This document shows, in pieces, positions 43,985 to 55,099 of a DNA stretch of 64,000 bases; within the stretch, counting starts at the first letter, position 1, and each line of letters starts with the position of its first letter. A program made the position numbers and the translations under genes. The notes under the pieces were generated by a model that did not search any database, was not told the origin of the DNA, and saw only the letters and a program-made list of their open reading frames with translations. The DNA comes from Adiantum capillus-veneris. Its lineage: Eukaryota; Streptophyta; Polypodiopsida; Polypodiales; Pteridaceae. Location: NCBI GenBank assembly GCA_014529385.2, contig CM043970.1:45412279-45476278 (forward strand). The letters are read 5' to 3'.

Positions 43985-44287
43985 TCAAGCCTTGGCTGAG
44001 ATATTTCTCATGAATAATTCGTTTAACTCATAGTAGCGATCCACTTTGATAGCCCCATCCCTTAATGCGTCGATGATGTAGCTTACTTTTGACACACAGA
44101 GAGTATAGATTGCTCCAATTGTTTTCCCCCTTAAGATTTGAGGTCTAGTGTCTATGTTAATACGCCTGATTTTGTGGCATGGATCCAACATTATCCTTAC
44201 AATATTCCAAGTTGTAAGTGGAAAGCTGGTCATGCTGGAGGGAGTAGTCTGGATATTTAGTATCATTGGATATGGTGTCATGTGCAT
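43985..44287 (-). CDS. Unidentified 100-codon ORF in ETFQO intron
   Basis: Minus-strand frame with I-D-T-R-P-Q-I-L-R-G-K-T-I-G-A-I-Y-T-L and V-D-R-Y-Y-E-L-N-E-L-F-M. The composition is protein-like (balanced hydrophobic/charged, no low complexity), unlike the shadow ORFs around it. I do not recognise a family. A retroelement gag fragment is possible. No neighbouring domain supports that choice. Confidence 0.25.
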   Translation of the reverse strand: MHMTPYPMILNIQTTPSSMTSFPLTTWNIVRIMLDPCHKIRRINIDTRPQILRGKTIGAIYTLCVSKVSYIIDALRDGAIKVDRYYELNELFMRNISAKA

Positions 44288-44689
44288 TTGTTAAGTGTAT
44301 AATAGTGTGTGTATCTCCACCTAGGTGTGTAGTTTGGTAGAGCTATCAGTAGGTATACAGGGAATATAAGTAGGTGTGGTGTGATCCCTTGTTCTATCTG
44401 ACATGACTTAGTTGGTGGGCTCTGTAGGCTAGCTTAGGAGGGAGGAAGGCAGGAAAAGGGAAGGTAAGTGGAGGGGTAGATTTGTTTTAAGTCTGCTACA
44501 ACATATGCTACCTCCTCTGTCAGTTTTTGGCCTTGTACTTTACTTGAGTAGTGAGAGTCAGAGTATGTAATATACTTGGATACTGTGTGCACAACTGAAA
44601 TTTTCATTATCATCTCAAATGCATAAGGTGTCTAGTGTGCAGCTTCATATTGGTTGGTACAAGAGAATAACGTATCATTTCATGTGCAG

Positions 44690-44826
44690 GAATGCTTGCA
44701 GCTGAGGCTGCTTTTGCAACACTAACGGAGGAACAAGAAACTGAGCCTAACATGGAGGGATACTGGAAGGCATTGAGGAGTTCATGGGTCTGGGATGAGC
44801 TGTATAAAGCACGAAATTTTCGGCCT
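44690..44826 (+). CDS. ETFQO: ETFQO exon (M-L-A-A-E-A-A-F ... A-R-N-F-R-P)
   Basis: Acceptor tgcag, donor gtaagt. It completes the split Gly codon and then encodes G-M-L-A-A-E-A-A-F, and Y-W-K-A-L-R-S-S-W-V-W-D-E-L-Y-K-A-R-N-F-R-P, a very well conserved part of ETFQO. It is flanked by the two largest internal introns. Confidence 0.97.
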
Positions 44827-45404
44827 GTAAGTGCAGGAGCAATTGTAGTTCTCTTACATGTTGCCTTCAAGCTGCTCTTTTCAGTATATTGCTTCATAAA
44901 GTATTAATTTTTTTGAGAGGTCCTTAGCCCCTCTTTTATTTGTAATTTCAAACAACTGACGTTATGAAGGTCACATATGTACAGATATATGTATGTGTGT
45001 ATGTATATATTCTACTGTATAATCTATGTATATGTAGATATGTATTACATGAACATGTACAGGTATGTATTTATGCATGGCAAGTCAGCTTTTCACCTTT
45101 CCTTTCTTGTTGTGCTGGTGCATTGAGAATACTTGCGAGTTCTTTCTGCCCTGTTCACACTTATCGAACATCAAAGGTTGCGTCGGTCCTTCATGTTTTC
45201 TTCTGCCACCTCTTGTTCTAAGGTTTGTGATTCTTTGGATTCTCTCTACTTGTCATACTTAATGAACATCCTTACTCGCGGTGGAGAGGGAGAAAGCTTT
45301 AAAAGGGTGCCTAAACTCTTGAGCATTAATACACAAATTGTGTGTTAGAAAGAAGACTTAACTCCCTACTTGGTGTGAGCAAAAATTTTCCCTCCATGCA
45401 ACGG
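44827..45404. other. ETFQO intron segment before LINE A4; nothing recognised
   Basis: AT-rich with a TATG/TGTA-rich stretch (about 44970-45070). No ORF or repeat match was recognised. Confidence 0.4.
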
Positions 45405-45420
45405 GCTCGCTGCTGTTGCG

Positions 45421-45457
<37 letters not shown>

Positions 45458-46700
45458 TTTTCCACCTTTTGTTTTCCCCCGCCTTGTTTCTCCTGGTCGG
45501 GTTTCGCCAGCAGCTCCTCGGACTCGCTAGGCAAGATTTCCTCCGACACAGGGGACTGGACACTCCTCCGCAGCTTGACGCTCTCTTGGTAGTGCTTTCT
45601 CTACAAGCCGAATGACTCGCGAGGGGCAGCCCTACCTGGGGACACCACTTCTGGTACACACCTCTCCTTTTGTGTCAGTCCTTGGCGGGACGACGGTGGG
45701 ATTTCTTTGAATGCAGTTTTACCCGATTTCTCTGCGACCCATCTTCTCGAGGCTATGTATTCGTACATGAGGATTCTTGGACAGAGGATGTAGCCCTACG
45801 GACTGCACGCTCTTCTTGGGCCTTGGTTGGACAGTTTCTACAGACACGTCTTGTCTATTGCAGCAATATCGGTCTTCTCTCATTGATCCCATGAGGATTG
45901 TCTCATGGAATGCACAAGGCTAAGGTGGACCCCAGCTTCTACGCCAGAGGGGTCATCTGCAACGGGAGCTTGAGAGATGTTTTTTGGGTGGTATGACTGA
46001 CATACTTACGCTACAGGAGCATCACCTTTGTGAGAGCCGTATTCTGCATTGTGGCAGGTCTTGTGTGGTCGCTATGAGACCTTTTGGTCAGCTGCTTTTG
46101 GGTCTAGAGGCATTCAAGGAGGTGTATGTATGACTATCGCGGACTCATGGCAACGGGCCATTGTGGGCAGAGGTATGATTGTGCTAGGCAGGGCCCAATG
46201 GTTCACTTTGCAAGTTGAAGGTAGCCTTATGGGCTTCTTGAATCTATGCGCCCAACCATGCGAGTGCATGAGCTGAGTTTTGGGCACATGTGGTTGAGTC
46301 CTTGCCTCATGCAAAGTAGTGGTGTGTTGGGGGGGACTTCAACATGCTAGAGGACCCCTCGGACGGGATTGGAGGCAGCTATGCTATGGCTCACGGGGCT
46401 GAGCTGGCAGCTTGGGAGCGTCTATGTATGTCCTTTTGATGTATGGTAGCATGCAGGTTTTGTACGCCCCTTAGACAGCCTCTCTTTCTCTCGGTCTGAC
46501 CGCAGAGTAGGGGGCGTGAATTTACATAGGATAGATCACTTTTACGCTAGTGATCACATTTGTGACATGGGAGGATGAGTATGCATTTTGGCAGGGACCA
46601 CTTTTTCTGATTATGGGCCAGTGATTCTTACTGTGTCAGACACAGACAGTCTAGTGGTAGTGCCATACTATGTATCCTAGAGAGGATTTTTATCTAGCTC
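45405..46700 (+). mobile_element. LINE A4, internally deleted 5' part
   Basis: Begins with the family start (gggctcgctgctg) and a 37-nt poly-C (45421-45457), then jumps to the C-terminal domain of ORF1 (R-R-W-D-F-F-E, V-F-V-H-E-D-S-W-T-E, 45700-45895). It continues into ORF2 with ATGAGGATTGTC at 45891 and endonuclease pieces (L-Q-E-H-H-L, G-G-V-C-M-T-I-A-D-S, G-G-D-F-N in a shifted frame near 46330). It decays and ends near 46700 without RT. The ATGA overlap is still present although the copy is the most diverged of the family. Confidence 0.8.
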
Positions 46701-46820
46701 TAAAATGAGGAGTTTTACGAAGAAACATAATTAGAGAGATTTTTGGCATAGAGTGAATAATATGTGAAGAATCAATGCTATCAAAAACTAATAATTATGT
46801 AAGGCATTGCCTACACGTAA

Positions 46821-46852
<32 letters not shown>

Positions 46853-46875
46853 GAGAGAGAGAGAGAGAGAGAGAG
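46821..46875. repeat. Poly-G (31 nt) followed by (GA)n
   Basis: G run 46821-46851, then GA units to 46875, where the 3' end of LINE B6 begins. In the sense of B6 the tail reads TC repeats and then poly-C. Confidence 0.95.
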
Positions 46876-47210
46876 AAATGAAATGTTATATTAACGTCTT
46901 CAAAAGGCCAAAATGACCTATGAGACCAATAAGTTACAAAATAGTGAATCTAATACCATGTCTGGGTACAAAAGAACTAAAAAAGAACTAGAAGTGGAAC
47001 AAAATACTACTACTACTACTACAATCTAAAACTACGTGGGTGTAGCAGCTGATACAATAGGTACCCGGTAAACTGGATGTAACAGTGTGTGAAACAAAGA
47101 TGGAAGAAATGGTGAGGATCCATCCTCATCTGCACTCTGGATGTCGAGAGAGTATGGCTCGAATCTTCTGTTGTAGTCTCCGTCGATGCTGTGTAGCTCC
47201 TCTCCTCAGT

Positions 47211-47211
<1 letters not shown>
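46876..47211 (-). mobile_element. LINE B6, short 3' fragment
   Basis: Starts aaatgaaatgttatattaacgtcttc and covers the 3' UTR plus the last coding triplets (R-R-L-Q-Q-K-I-R-A-I-L-S-R-H). It is truncated at the next GA tract. Confidence 0.85.

Positions 47212-47265
<54 letters not shown>
47212..47265. repeat. (GA)n microsatellite between LINE B6 and B7
   Basis: About 27 GA units, serving at once as 5' border of B6 and 3' tail of B7. Confidence 0.97.
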
Positions 47266-47268
<3 letters not shown>

Positions 47269-49440
47269 AATGAAATGTTATATTAAACCTCTTCAAAAGG
47301 CCAAAATGACCTATGAGACCAAACTGATACAATCCTTGTGGATCTAATCCAATGTCTAGGTACAAAAATAAAATGAAGTAAAGTGAAAGACTAAAACTAA
47401 GAGACGGCCTTTCCATACATCTCCATCCATCAGTGGTACCAGATCTGCCCTGGTGTTCCACTGAGGGGCCCCAAATCTGAACCCCATAGAACATAGCTGA
47501 AGCCACTAGAGTGTCAGAAAGCGACAACTTTGTTCGAGGTTCCTGAAATTGAACCTGCAAACACATGTTCTCCAAACCTCGTAAGGTTGCACAAGCTCTC
47601 GTCAATCTAGTATTTGCTAATCTCCTCCAAGATAGGTGTGTGCATCTGTGTACTCCACCGTCTCCTGGCCATATGTAAAAGTAGGTGTTGACCTCTTGAC
47701 CCACTGTGGTGTGGTGTTAAACACCATAACCTTGGTTTTCCCCAGGTTAACAGACAATCCACTGTCGTGGGCAAATGTGTACAAAGCATCTAAATGACGC
47801 TGCATCCCCTCCGGGAAGTCGGAAATCGGCACAATATCATCAGCAGATAATAATAGTGGGATCCATGTCCCTACCAATTGCTCCTCTATCACCATCCCTC
47901 TGAATGTAGTCAGCAACCGCATCCACATACATGCCAAATAATGTAGGAGATAGTGGGCAGCCCTGTTTCACCCCAATGGTGGAGCGAACCAAATCAGAAA
48001 TCCCCTCTGGAGTGCGTACATGCCCCACTACTAACTTGTATAGAGCCATGATCCCCCAAATCGACTCTTTTGGAACCCCGATTTCTTGCAGTCTATGTAT
48101 CAATCTAGCTATGGGCACTGTATCGAAGGCTTTGCAGAAGTCCACAAAGCAACAATAGAGCCGTCTCCCACGTGATCTCCCCTCCTCAATAATGGCTCCG
48201 AGTGTCAGAATATGATCAAGAGTAGAGAAACCTCTCCTAAAACCTGCCTATCCTGTTGCCTGTACACCCTCTCTCTCTGCCCATCTACTCCATTGCTGCT
48301 CAAGGATGGATGCATACAACCGTGCCAATGTGTGTCCAATCATGATAGTGCTGTGGTTCCCAGGCTCCATAGGGTCCCTGGACTTGAAGATAGGTACAAT
48401 CGTAGACAAACTCCAAGTATCAGGTAGGCCCTCAGACATGGCACGGTTGAACATCACTGCTAGAAGCTATGCAAGCAAATCTTTGGCATGTATAAAAATG
48501 CTATGCTACCAGGCCATCGTGATCATATGCTCTCCTAGTCTTCATTCTGTCAATGGCTTTCTTTATCATCTCGGCGGTAAAGAAAGCACGATGGCTCTGG
48601 TGGATCTGGAAGAGGTGGCTACCCCGAGACGTTGTAGAGAGATGATGCATAGTGACCCCGTACCTCAGTAGAAGTGATGACCGGTTGGGGGGGAGTGCTC
48701 ATGGAAGAGTCGCCATGCCTCACCTGAATCCTGGCTCAAAAACAACTGATATAAATCCTGCTCTAGCCGAGCTAGAAACGCCCTCTTCTTTCGTCGTACC
48801 AAACACCGAGAAGCAATCCGTGACTGCGTGTGAGTAATGACACCTAGAGGTACCTCCCTCTGAAGTCGGGCTCTCGTCTTGCTCCACTCCTCATCATACC
48901 AGCTATTTTGGGGTGTCCTCCCAGACCGTCGGCGTTGCCAAGGCTCAGTTGGGGGTATGCCTTTGCTGTTGCATCTTGTAGTGTCTTTGTCTATATATAA
49001 GTGAGCTCCCCTAAAGGTCTCCCCCGATCCTCTGTGCATAAGCGTTTGTAGATACCTTCTATGTGGACAGAATCAGTCTCTGAAGTAAAAGTGTATTTGG
49101 GTATGCGTAGGTGTCCGTGCCAGTCGAGCTGTGCTGAACTGGAATAAGACGGTAAACGTGAGGAGAGCATGATCTACTGCTACCCCAATAGGCCTAGGCC
49201 CGATTGTAAAGTCCTGAATAGAGGGTATAAAACTGGGCTAGGCCAAAACATAATCCACTGTGTTGGTGCCATGTCTATGAGGAAAGCAAGTGAACCCACT
49301 CGACGCTGGAAATCTGTGGAGGCCATTCAAGATGGCTAGTCCATGTGCAGTCCCCATATTTGTCAGATATTCCCCATATCCAATGTGCTCTTCGTCCTGC
49401 AAACATCTAGTCAATCCCATATCACTGAATCCAATTCTCT
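47266..49440 (-). mobile_element. LINE B7, 5'-truncated and internally deleted
   Basis: 3' end atgaaatgaaatgttatattaa. The coding part runs from the endonuclease C-terminus (near 49436) to the RT thumb (about 47420), with the zinc-knuckle/PIP portion missing between the thumb and the 3' UTR. It joins LINE B8 at a minimal ctctc. Confidence 0.85.
47420..49436 (-). pseudogene. LINE B7 ORF2 remnant (endonuclease C-terminus and RT)
   Basis: Endonuclease end: M-G-T-A-H-G-L-A-I-L-N-G-L-H, F-P-H-R-H-G-T-N-T-V-D-Y-V and V-A-V-D-H-A-L. Linker: N-S-W-Y-D-E-E-W. RT: V-P-I-F-K-S-R-D-P, motif A D-F-C-K-A-F-D-T-V-P, K-Q-G-C-P-L-S-P-T-L-F-G. Motif C reads S-A-D-D (Y lost), and V-N-L-G-K-T-K-V-M-V follows. 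There are multiple frameshifts. At least 80% similar to B1 by eye. Confidence 0.8.
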
Positions 49441-50490
49441 CAAATGAAATATTATATTAAAAAGGCCAAAATGACCTATGAGACCAAACTGATACAATCT
49501 TGGTGGATCTAATCCAATGTTTGGGTACAAAAATAGTGAAATTGAAGTAAAGTGAAAGACTAAAATCATCATCATCATCAGCGCCCGAGGATGCCTGGCA
49601 TCGGGCGTTGTCCGAGGAAGTATTGCATCGGTCTCGCTGAAGAGCTTCGTCAGTGTCCGCCTCTGTAAATAGTCGTATTGGGCATCTCCCATGTCGTGCT
49701 AGAACAATCCCGATCCTATGATGGAGCCTCCGTCGATTTCGTGGTCGCCCTCGTAGACGTCTAGCTCTCCCAAGCTCAATGGCTCTGTCAACTAATATAC
49801 CTCTGGTATAAGTGCGCTCTTAAGTCTGCTGTGAGGCATGCTCATCTGGCTGTTGAGTCCTTGCTCTAAAGAAGTCAGTAATCTCCCTCTGTGAATGTCT
49901 CCCATTGCTTGATCTCCTCAAGAGACTCTCCCTGTGTCTACATAGCTCTATCAAAAACAACCCGAGGCATCTCTGATTCTGATATCTCATGACTCTAGCC
50001 AATGGTCCAAAGCCCTCGTTGAATAGACAGCGAAAGCGGCCTCGTATCTCATAGTATACCGGACAATGACAAATGTGAGGTAACTGTCTCTGGCTCTATA
50101 TGACACAACTGGCATATCCTGGCCTTTGTTGGTACTCTCCTAAATCTGTCAGTCTCAATCTCTAACTGATGCGATGATGTGCGCATCTGACCAATAGCCA
50201 TCGTATCCCATAGGATAAATGAGTGTCCATATAGACCGGTCTGATCACATATCCATCTTGTCTTAGTTGGAGAAGATGCTCTCTATAGAAAGCCATCTCC
50301 GTACCCAAATCCTGTGTTGCCTGTATCCATGTGCTCCTGGTATCTAGCTGAATCAAATCCTAACGGATGAGTCTAGTGGTCTTTGTCCATGTGAGAGATA
50401 GGGAGGGTGCATCCAAGGAGGATTGGAACGGAGGCAGTCTATCCATGTTAAAGCCATGTGATTGAAACCATGAAATCATCTGCCTATACC
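49441..50490 (-). mobile_element. LINE B8, 3' fragment with PIP motif
   Basis: 3' UTR with the family end (atgaaatattatatt, missing the acgtc block), then C-terminal ORF2 codons. These include Q-R-E-I-T-D-F-F at 49868-49891 and, further 5', Y-M-D-T-H-L-S-Y-G. It is 5'-truncated at the GATA/GA end of element F. The short 3' tail (ctctc only) sets it apart from its relatives. Confidence 0.85.
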
Positions 50491-51486
50491 AGAGAGAGAT
50501 AGATAGATTTGATTATCGTCCTTTGAGGTCAAATATGACCTATGGAACCAAATAAAACATTACAAAGTGGCTCCCTCATATGATTGATACAACTCATTTG
50601 AGTAGGGCATAGGTTGGATGGAAAATTCTAGCTTTTGGGAAATCATGTTTATGGATGCACTAGCCGGTTGACATAAGACGAGAATAAGGGAGGCTAGAAA
50701 GAAATTTAAAAGATAAACCTAAGAGATATCTTCAATCGATTGCGGCGGGGTCTTCTTCGGAGTTCGAAAATCCTGGATGATAGCCCGTCCATTTTGATAG
50801 ACTGCCCATTTGCCTTGTTTGCGAGCGTCGTGCATCTTTTTGAGTTCGCTTGCTTTGAGTTTGAGTTGGTTTATTGTCAATTCCTCGGCAATCCAGAGCT
50901 TTGTTCCCTTGAGGAGGCGAGATTGACATAACAACCTCAAATGCTCGTCTTTGTCCTCGAGAGTAAGGATGCATTGCTCGGGTGGTAAGCGTCTGTTTGT
51001 GTCGTTGATCCAAGAGACTGTGCTCGGTTCGATAGTGACTGGTTGAAGTATGTCATTGAGCTTGAAGATCGCTTCTTCGAGAGTATCCTCGACAGTACAC
51101 CATGGTGATGGGAATCCCCCGATCCTAACTTTGAGACCAAGGGATTCTTGTAGCTGGCATTCCTGAAGAGCCGCTTGTAGCTCGATGTCAATTTTTTTCG
51201 TGATGCCATGGGTTACTTTGTGAAGTTCCTTTTGGACCGTCGACACAAATTCATTGAGGGATGTTTTGACCTCGTGCTTTCACAAGGAGAGCTTGACTCT
51301 CTATTTCTCTTGCATTCTCAAGCTTCTGTAGGCGTTGCTTGAGAGCAACATTTTCCCCAATGAGCTCCTGAATATGGGCCTCAAGGGTTGAGATTCTTGC
51401 TTCTTGACGGGCGAGAGGATCCTTCTTGGGTGCTACTGCCACTGCAAGAAAGCTTCTACGCGAAGGGGGAGCTGGCATGCCTGGGG

Positions 51487-51487
<1 letters not shown>
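50491..51487 (-). mobile_element. Element F: ORF1-only retroposon sharing the B 3' end
   Basis: Minus-strand unit with one ORF1-like frame (51478-50719) followed by only about 210 bp of 3' UTR. In sense it ends T-T-T-G-G-T-T-C-C-A-T-A-G-G-T-C-A-T, then GATAATCAAATC and TATC/TC repeats. LINE B has TTTGGTCTCATAGGTCAT at the same place. No endonuclease or RT. Both borders are GA/GATA microsatellite. The architecture parallels half-LINE (HAL1) elements of mammals. Confidence 0.6.
50719..51478 (-). CDS. Element F ORF1 (coiled coil plus CTD-like domain)
   Basis: 51478-51251 is a predicted coiled coil (I-S-T-L-E-A-H-I-Q-E-L-I-G-E-N-V-A-L-K-Q-R-L). After one stop the frame 51246-50719 (175 codons) gives a domain with V-R-I-G-G-F-P-S-P, then R-L-L-K-G-T-K-L-W-I-A-E-E-L-T and A-V-Y-Q-N-G-R-A-I-I, a nucleic-acid-binding C-terminal-domain pattern shared with LINE B1 (23351-23016). 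Such proteins coat element RNA. The single interruption may be a recent frameshift near 51250. Confidence 0.6.

Positions 51488-51530
<43 letters not shown>
51488..51530. repeat. (GA)n microsatellite between element F and repeat E
   Basis: About 21 GA units. It forms the 5' border of F and the 3' tail of repeat E. Confidence 0.97.
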
Positions 51531-51532
<2 letters not shown>

Positions 51533-51602
51533 ATTGTAACAAGTTGAGGATTCACATTGAGCAACGCTCTCCTTGTCCCATGAGAAGAAAATGGAAGATA
51601 CA
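51531..51602 (-). repeat. Repeat E, 3'-terminal fragment, copy 1
   Basis: In minus sense ATGTATCTTCC...AGAGCGTTGCTCAAT...CAACTTGTTACAATG, ending in TC repeats. The inverse-oriented copy at 57997-58086 matches over the same about 75 bp and also ends in TC repeats. The unit is another TC-tailed retroposon 3' end, of unknown family. Confidence 0.7.
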
Positions 51603-51639
51603 TATATCTATAGAGCCTGAGGATATGCGCGCAGTTGAT

Positions 51640-54260
51640 ACTGTCTTTTACTATGAGCTCCTTACAAGCAAGTAACAGTCTGAGCGCCAAGATGCATGCA
51701 GAGAGAAAGTGTGGGCATAGATGCCTTGCTTAGTCACTGAGGAGTTATGCCAAAGGCTTGGGATGCCTCTCCAGCCACCAGAGGAGTTGCACGAAGCCCT
51801 TAGGGAATTTCCATGGGGTAGTTGCCCAAGGGAGGATGGTTTGACTTCCAGTTTTTTCGTGGAGTATTGGGAGATGCTTGGTCTTGACCTGTGTAGCGCT
51901 TATCAACACATTTTCTACACTCGTGAGATGCCAGACAAAATGAGTGAGGGCTTGATCTTTCTTATCCCCAAGGAGGGAGGATCTTTGGATGAGATTCGGC
52001 AGTGGCAACCCATCACCTTTCCCAACTCAGCCTACAAAATCTTAGCAAAGGAGTTTGAGGATCCAACCACTGCTAGAGAGCATTATACATGAGACACAGG
52101 CAGGCATTGTCAGGGAACGCAACATCTTCACTTCTGGGAGGCAATTGGCCTTGCACACCTCAAAGGAGAGGATTTTGTGGTATTCCTCGATTTTGAGAAG
52201 GGGTATGCCAGAGTTGACTGGGATTTCCTTTGAGGGCACCCTCCGTCGGATGGGGTTTTCAGATGCTTGGATTAGGGGAGTGTCAGCTCTCTACATGTGG
52301 GCTCACATTCAGGTGCTTTTGGCATGAGGAGAGGGCACTCTCCATCGGATGGGGTTTTCAGATGCTTGGATTAGGGGAGTGTCAGCTCTCTACAAGTGTG
52401 CTCACAGTCAGGTGCTTTTGGCAAAAGGAAGAGGGACCATTTTATGCTCACGCGGTTGGTTAGACAGGGCTGCCCTCTTAACCCCCTTCTTATTGCTCTT
52501 CTATGCTGAGGCGATGAACAGCTTTTTGACTTCCCAGGAGTTTGGTCTGCAAGGACTGCAGTTGCGTATCAGGGGAGAGGAGCTCTTCAGGCTGAGTTTG
52601 CAGACGACTCACGCATGTATTCGGAGGGCTAGGAGGCCAACTTGCACAGGTGTGAGCAGGGTCTTGAGGTGTTCTGTTGTGCGTCGGGAGCAGTGGTCAA
52701 CTGGAGGAAGACAGTGGCTTGCTGGGTTGGGAGCATGATTGGTTACCTGGAGAGGGTTTTAGGTGGATCCTCCCCAGGGACACCCATACGATATTTGGGT
52801 TGTCAGATTTGTTTGGACTTGACCGCAGAGCAGCAGATTGCTCCTCTCCTCCTTTCCATTAGGAGGAAGCTGCTTCATTGGAGCTCAACACTACTCTCTC
52901 TCTTGTTGGCAGGGTTGCAGTTGCCAACCAGGTGCTCTTGGCTAGTATGTGGTACATCACATCTTGCTGTATTTTTTCGAGCTCTTACATTAGCCAGCTA
53001 GAGAGGTTGATCAGGGACTTTTTGTGGTTAGGATGAGATACATAATTGGCTCAGGCCAAAGTTTCCTGGCAGCTCATTACTTTACCTTGCTCTAAGGGAG
53101 GGTTGGGGATCATCGACCCAACACTATAAGAGTAGAGCCTCCTTGGGAAGCTTGTGATCAAAGGTCTTCTTCCAGCGGAGGAGCCCTCGAAGGGGCTGTT
53201 GCTACGTCAGATCTGTGCCCAAGTCCCTCGGACTGGCGGCCCGTGGAGCCCTTCCATACGGTGGATTTTTACAGAGATGCGCAGAGTAGGCGTGAGCAGG
53301 AGCTGGGAGGACCACTTTGCAGCGAGCCTGCTTAGGGCGTGGGAGCAACTGCGGAGTGGCCTTGAGCACACAGGCATTGAGGAGCGCTTAAGACAGCCAC
53401 TTGTTTGGAACCATATGGTGTACACCCAGCGAGGCCACATGGTTTGGTAGCAGACCTCATGTTTATTGGGGTCCCATGGCAGAGGCGTTCTCTTGGGGAT
53501 TGGCTACAGAGCATCCAGCTATGGGGCATGCGAAGGGGGTAGAGAATGTATCAGGATATTGTTGAGGCTATACCAGTGGAGTGGCTCACCCCGCTAGAGC
53601 CGTCAGCTCCCCGTTGGATGGGGGCCTTCACACGACTGGAGGTCCTCATTGCAGTTAGGACTTTCTCTTACACAGGTTCTTGCAGGTTCTTTGAGATTGA
53701 GAGAGAGTTGCAACCACCCACTTGAGACCCAACGTCACTGTCTGTGGGACTGCCCCATAGCACAGCAGGTTTGGCTACGGATTCTTTGGTTGATGCCTGC
53801 ACTTTCTACAGCCAGTCAGTACACCTGGGTGGTCCACACTCACGGGCCTTGCATTCCGTTTTGAGATGGCTTCAGTCAGCAGGATGATAGTGATCCAGGA
53901 GGGCCGGCCTACACTCCAGCCTGCCAGAGAGCCTATCCCTCAAGAGTGGAGCAATGAGAGAGTGGTCTTGGGAGCTCATTTGCGGCCTGACACTATGGTT
54001 CATCTAGCGAGGCTGATGCTTTCGCATCTTCGAGGCTCGACCTATTCCTCCAGCGGAGACTGTTCCCGCCATTTGGCTGGAGCTGGTCCATACACTCAGG
54101 GGCCAGTTTGAGAGACTTCAGGGCAGCTCCGACCGCACGTGGGAGCGCAGCAAGGCCTTGTGACTTTGACGCCCAGGGCCCTTCTTCACCATGGTTCATG
54201 GCGCGCCTAAATGGCAGTACCGTCCACCAGTGTGGTTGTTTCCTCCCCCCATTTCCTGAT
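51640..54260 (+). pseudogene. LINE A5 ORF2 remnant (RT and zinc region)
   Basis: R-W-Q-P-I-T-F near 52000, motif A context F-L-D-F-E-K-G-Y-A-R-V-D-W-D-F (D-R altered to A-R), R-Q-G-C-P-L in a shifted frame, F-A-D-D at 52597-52608, Y-L-G-C-Q-I near 52795, and H-C-L-W-D-C-P near 53740. None of the frames is longer than about 130 codons. Confidence 0.75.
52232..52432 (+). repeat. Tandem duplication of about 100 bp in LINE A5 RT
   Basis: Units 52232-52330 and 52331-52432, each from gagggcac(c/t)ctcc to ggcttttggca-like sequence, duplicate the RT segment after motif A. The other A copies have a single unit. Confidence 0.9.
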
Positions 54261-54537
54261 CCAGCCCTCATTGTACATATCTTGTTTTTTCATTGAGAGA
54301 ATCTCCCCACATGCTGATGTAGCCCTCCTAGTAGGGGCAGATTGTAGGCCATTGGGCAGTTTTTTAACTAATGGAAGGATCTTTTCTTGGGTAAAAAAAA
54401 AGAAAGAAGACTTGATGCTGGCTGGGACAAGTCAATATTATGCTTAATAAACTGCCTTTCTTCTTGCTTGCTCTTTTTGTTTTGAGCGTGCATTTCTATA
54501 TTTGAATTGATATTTGTTTTCTTTTGGGATTTGGTAG

Positions 54538-54587
54538 GCTTTTAGGTATGGGCTACTACCTGGACTAGTGGTTTCTGCATTTGAGAG
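54538..54587 (+). CDS. ETFQO: ETFQO exon (A-F-R-Y-G-L-L-P-G-L-V-V-S-A-F-E)
   Basis: Acceptor ggtag, donor gtaaga, 50 bp, ends in phase 2 (AG|G Arg). It encodes the short hydrophobic segment thought to help seat the protein in the membrane. It lies only about 140 bp after the end of LINE A5. Confidence 0.95.
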
Positions 54588-54911
54588 GTAAGATTTGTTT
54601 GAGCATATCTGTTTGTATATCAACAACAGTACTAAAAATTGTGCTGTTTCGAGGAGATGCTTTTATCTTTGTAATCTATATGCGTTTTCAGGCTGCTGAA
54701 CATAACAGACAACTGTGGCCTCTTTAGTGTTTTGCTAAATTTCCTCATTCCTTTCTGTTGTTTGAGAAACTGTTATTGCACAGGTTGTTTTTTCGTAAAG
54801 GTCTGAACTTGCCTAGAAGTGTTTGACTATACCGTGTGCCATTTTAATGATACCTTATATAGAGCTTCACATACCGGTCCCTGTTTTATGTGATGATTAT
54901 TGAGTAGTAGC

Positions 54912-55099
54912 AAGGTTCCTGGACTCTGGATCTCTCGGTCACTGTGGCCCTCCCACCCTCTGGTTCACATATTGGCCAATCTTTATCTGTTTTGTGGGAG
55001 ATTGAGCTTAAGGTTCCTGGACTCTGAATCTCTCGGCGCTCCCACCCTCTGGTTCACCTATTGTCCACTCTTTATGTGTTTTGTTGGAGATTGAGCTTA
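54912..55099 (+). repeat. Imperfect tandem duplication in ETFQO intron
   Basis: Units 54912-55009 and 55010-55099, both starting aaggttcctggactctg and ending gattgagctta. The second lacks about 8 bp (the tcactgtg block). No coding content. Confidence 0.9.

Larger units (their letters stand above)
51603..54398 (+). mobile_element. LINE A5, 5'-truncated
   Basis: Begins in the endonuclease-RT linker (gagcctgaggatatgcg, also at 16853 and 40130) and ends with the family 3' UTR (aactaatggaaggatc) plus an A-rich tail near 54398. More diverged than A2 and A3, with many frameshifts, an internal 100-bp tandem duplication, and deletions around 53690. It lies in the 9.7-kb ETFQO intron in gene orientation. 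Confidence 0.85.
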
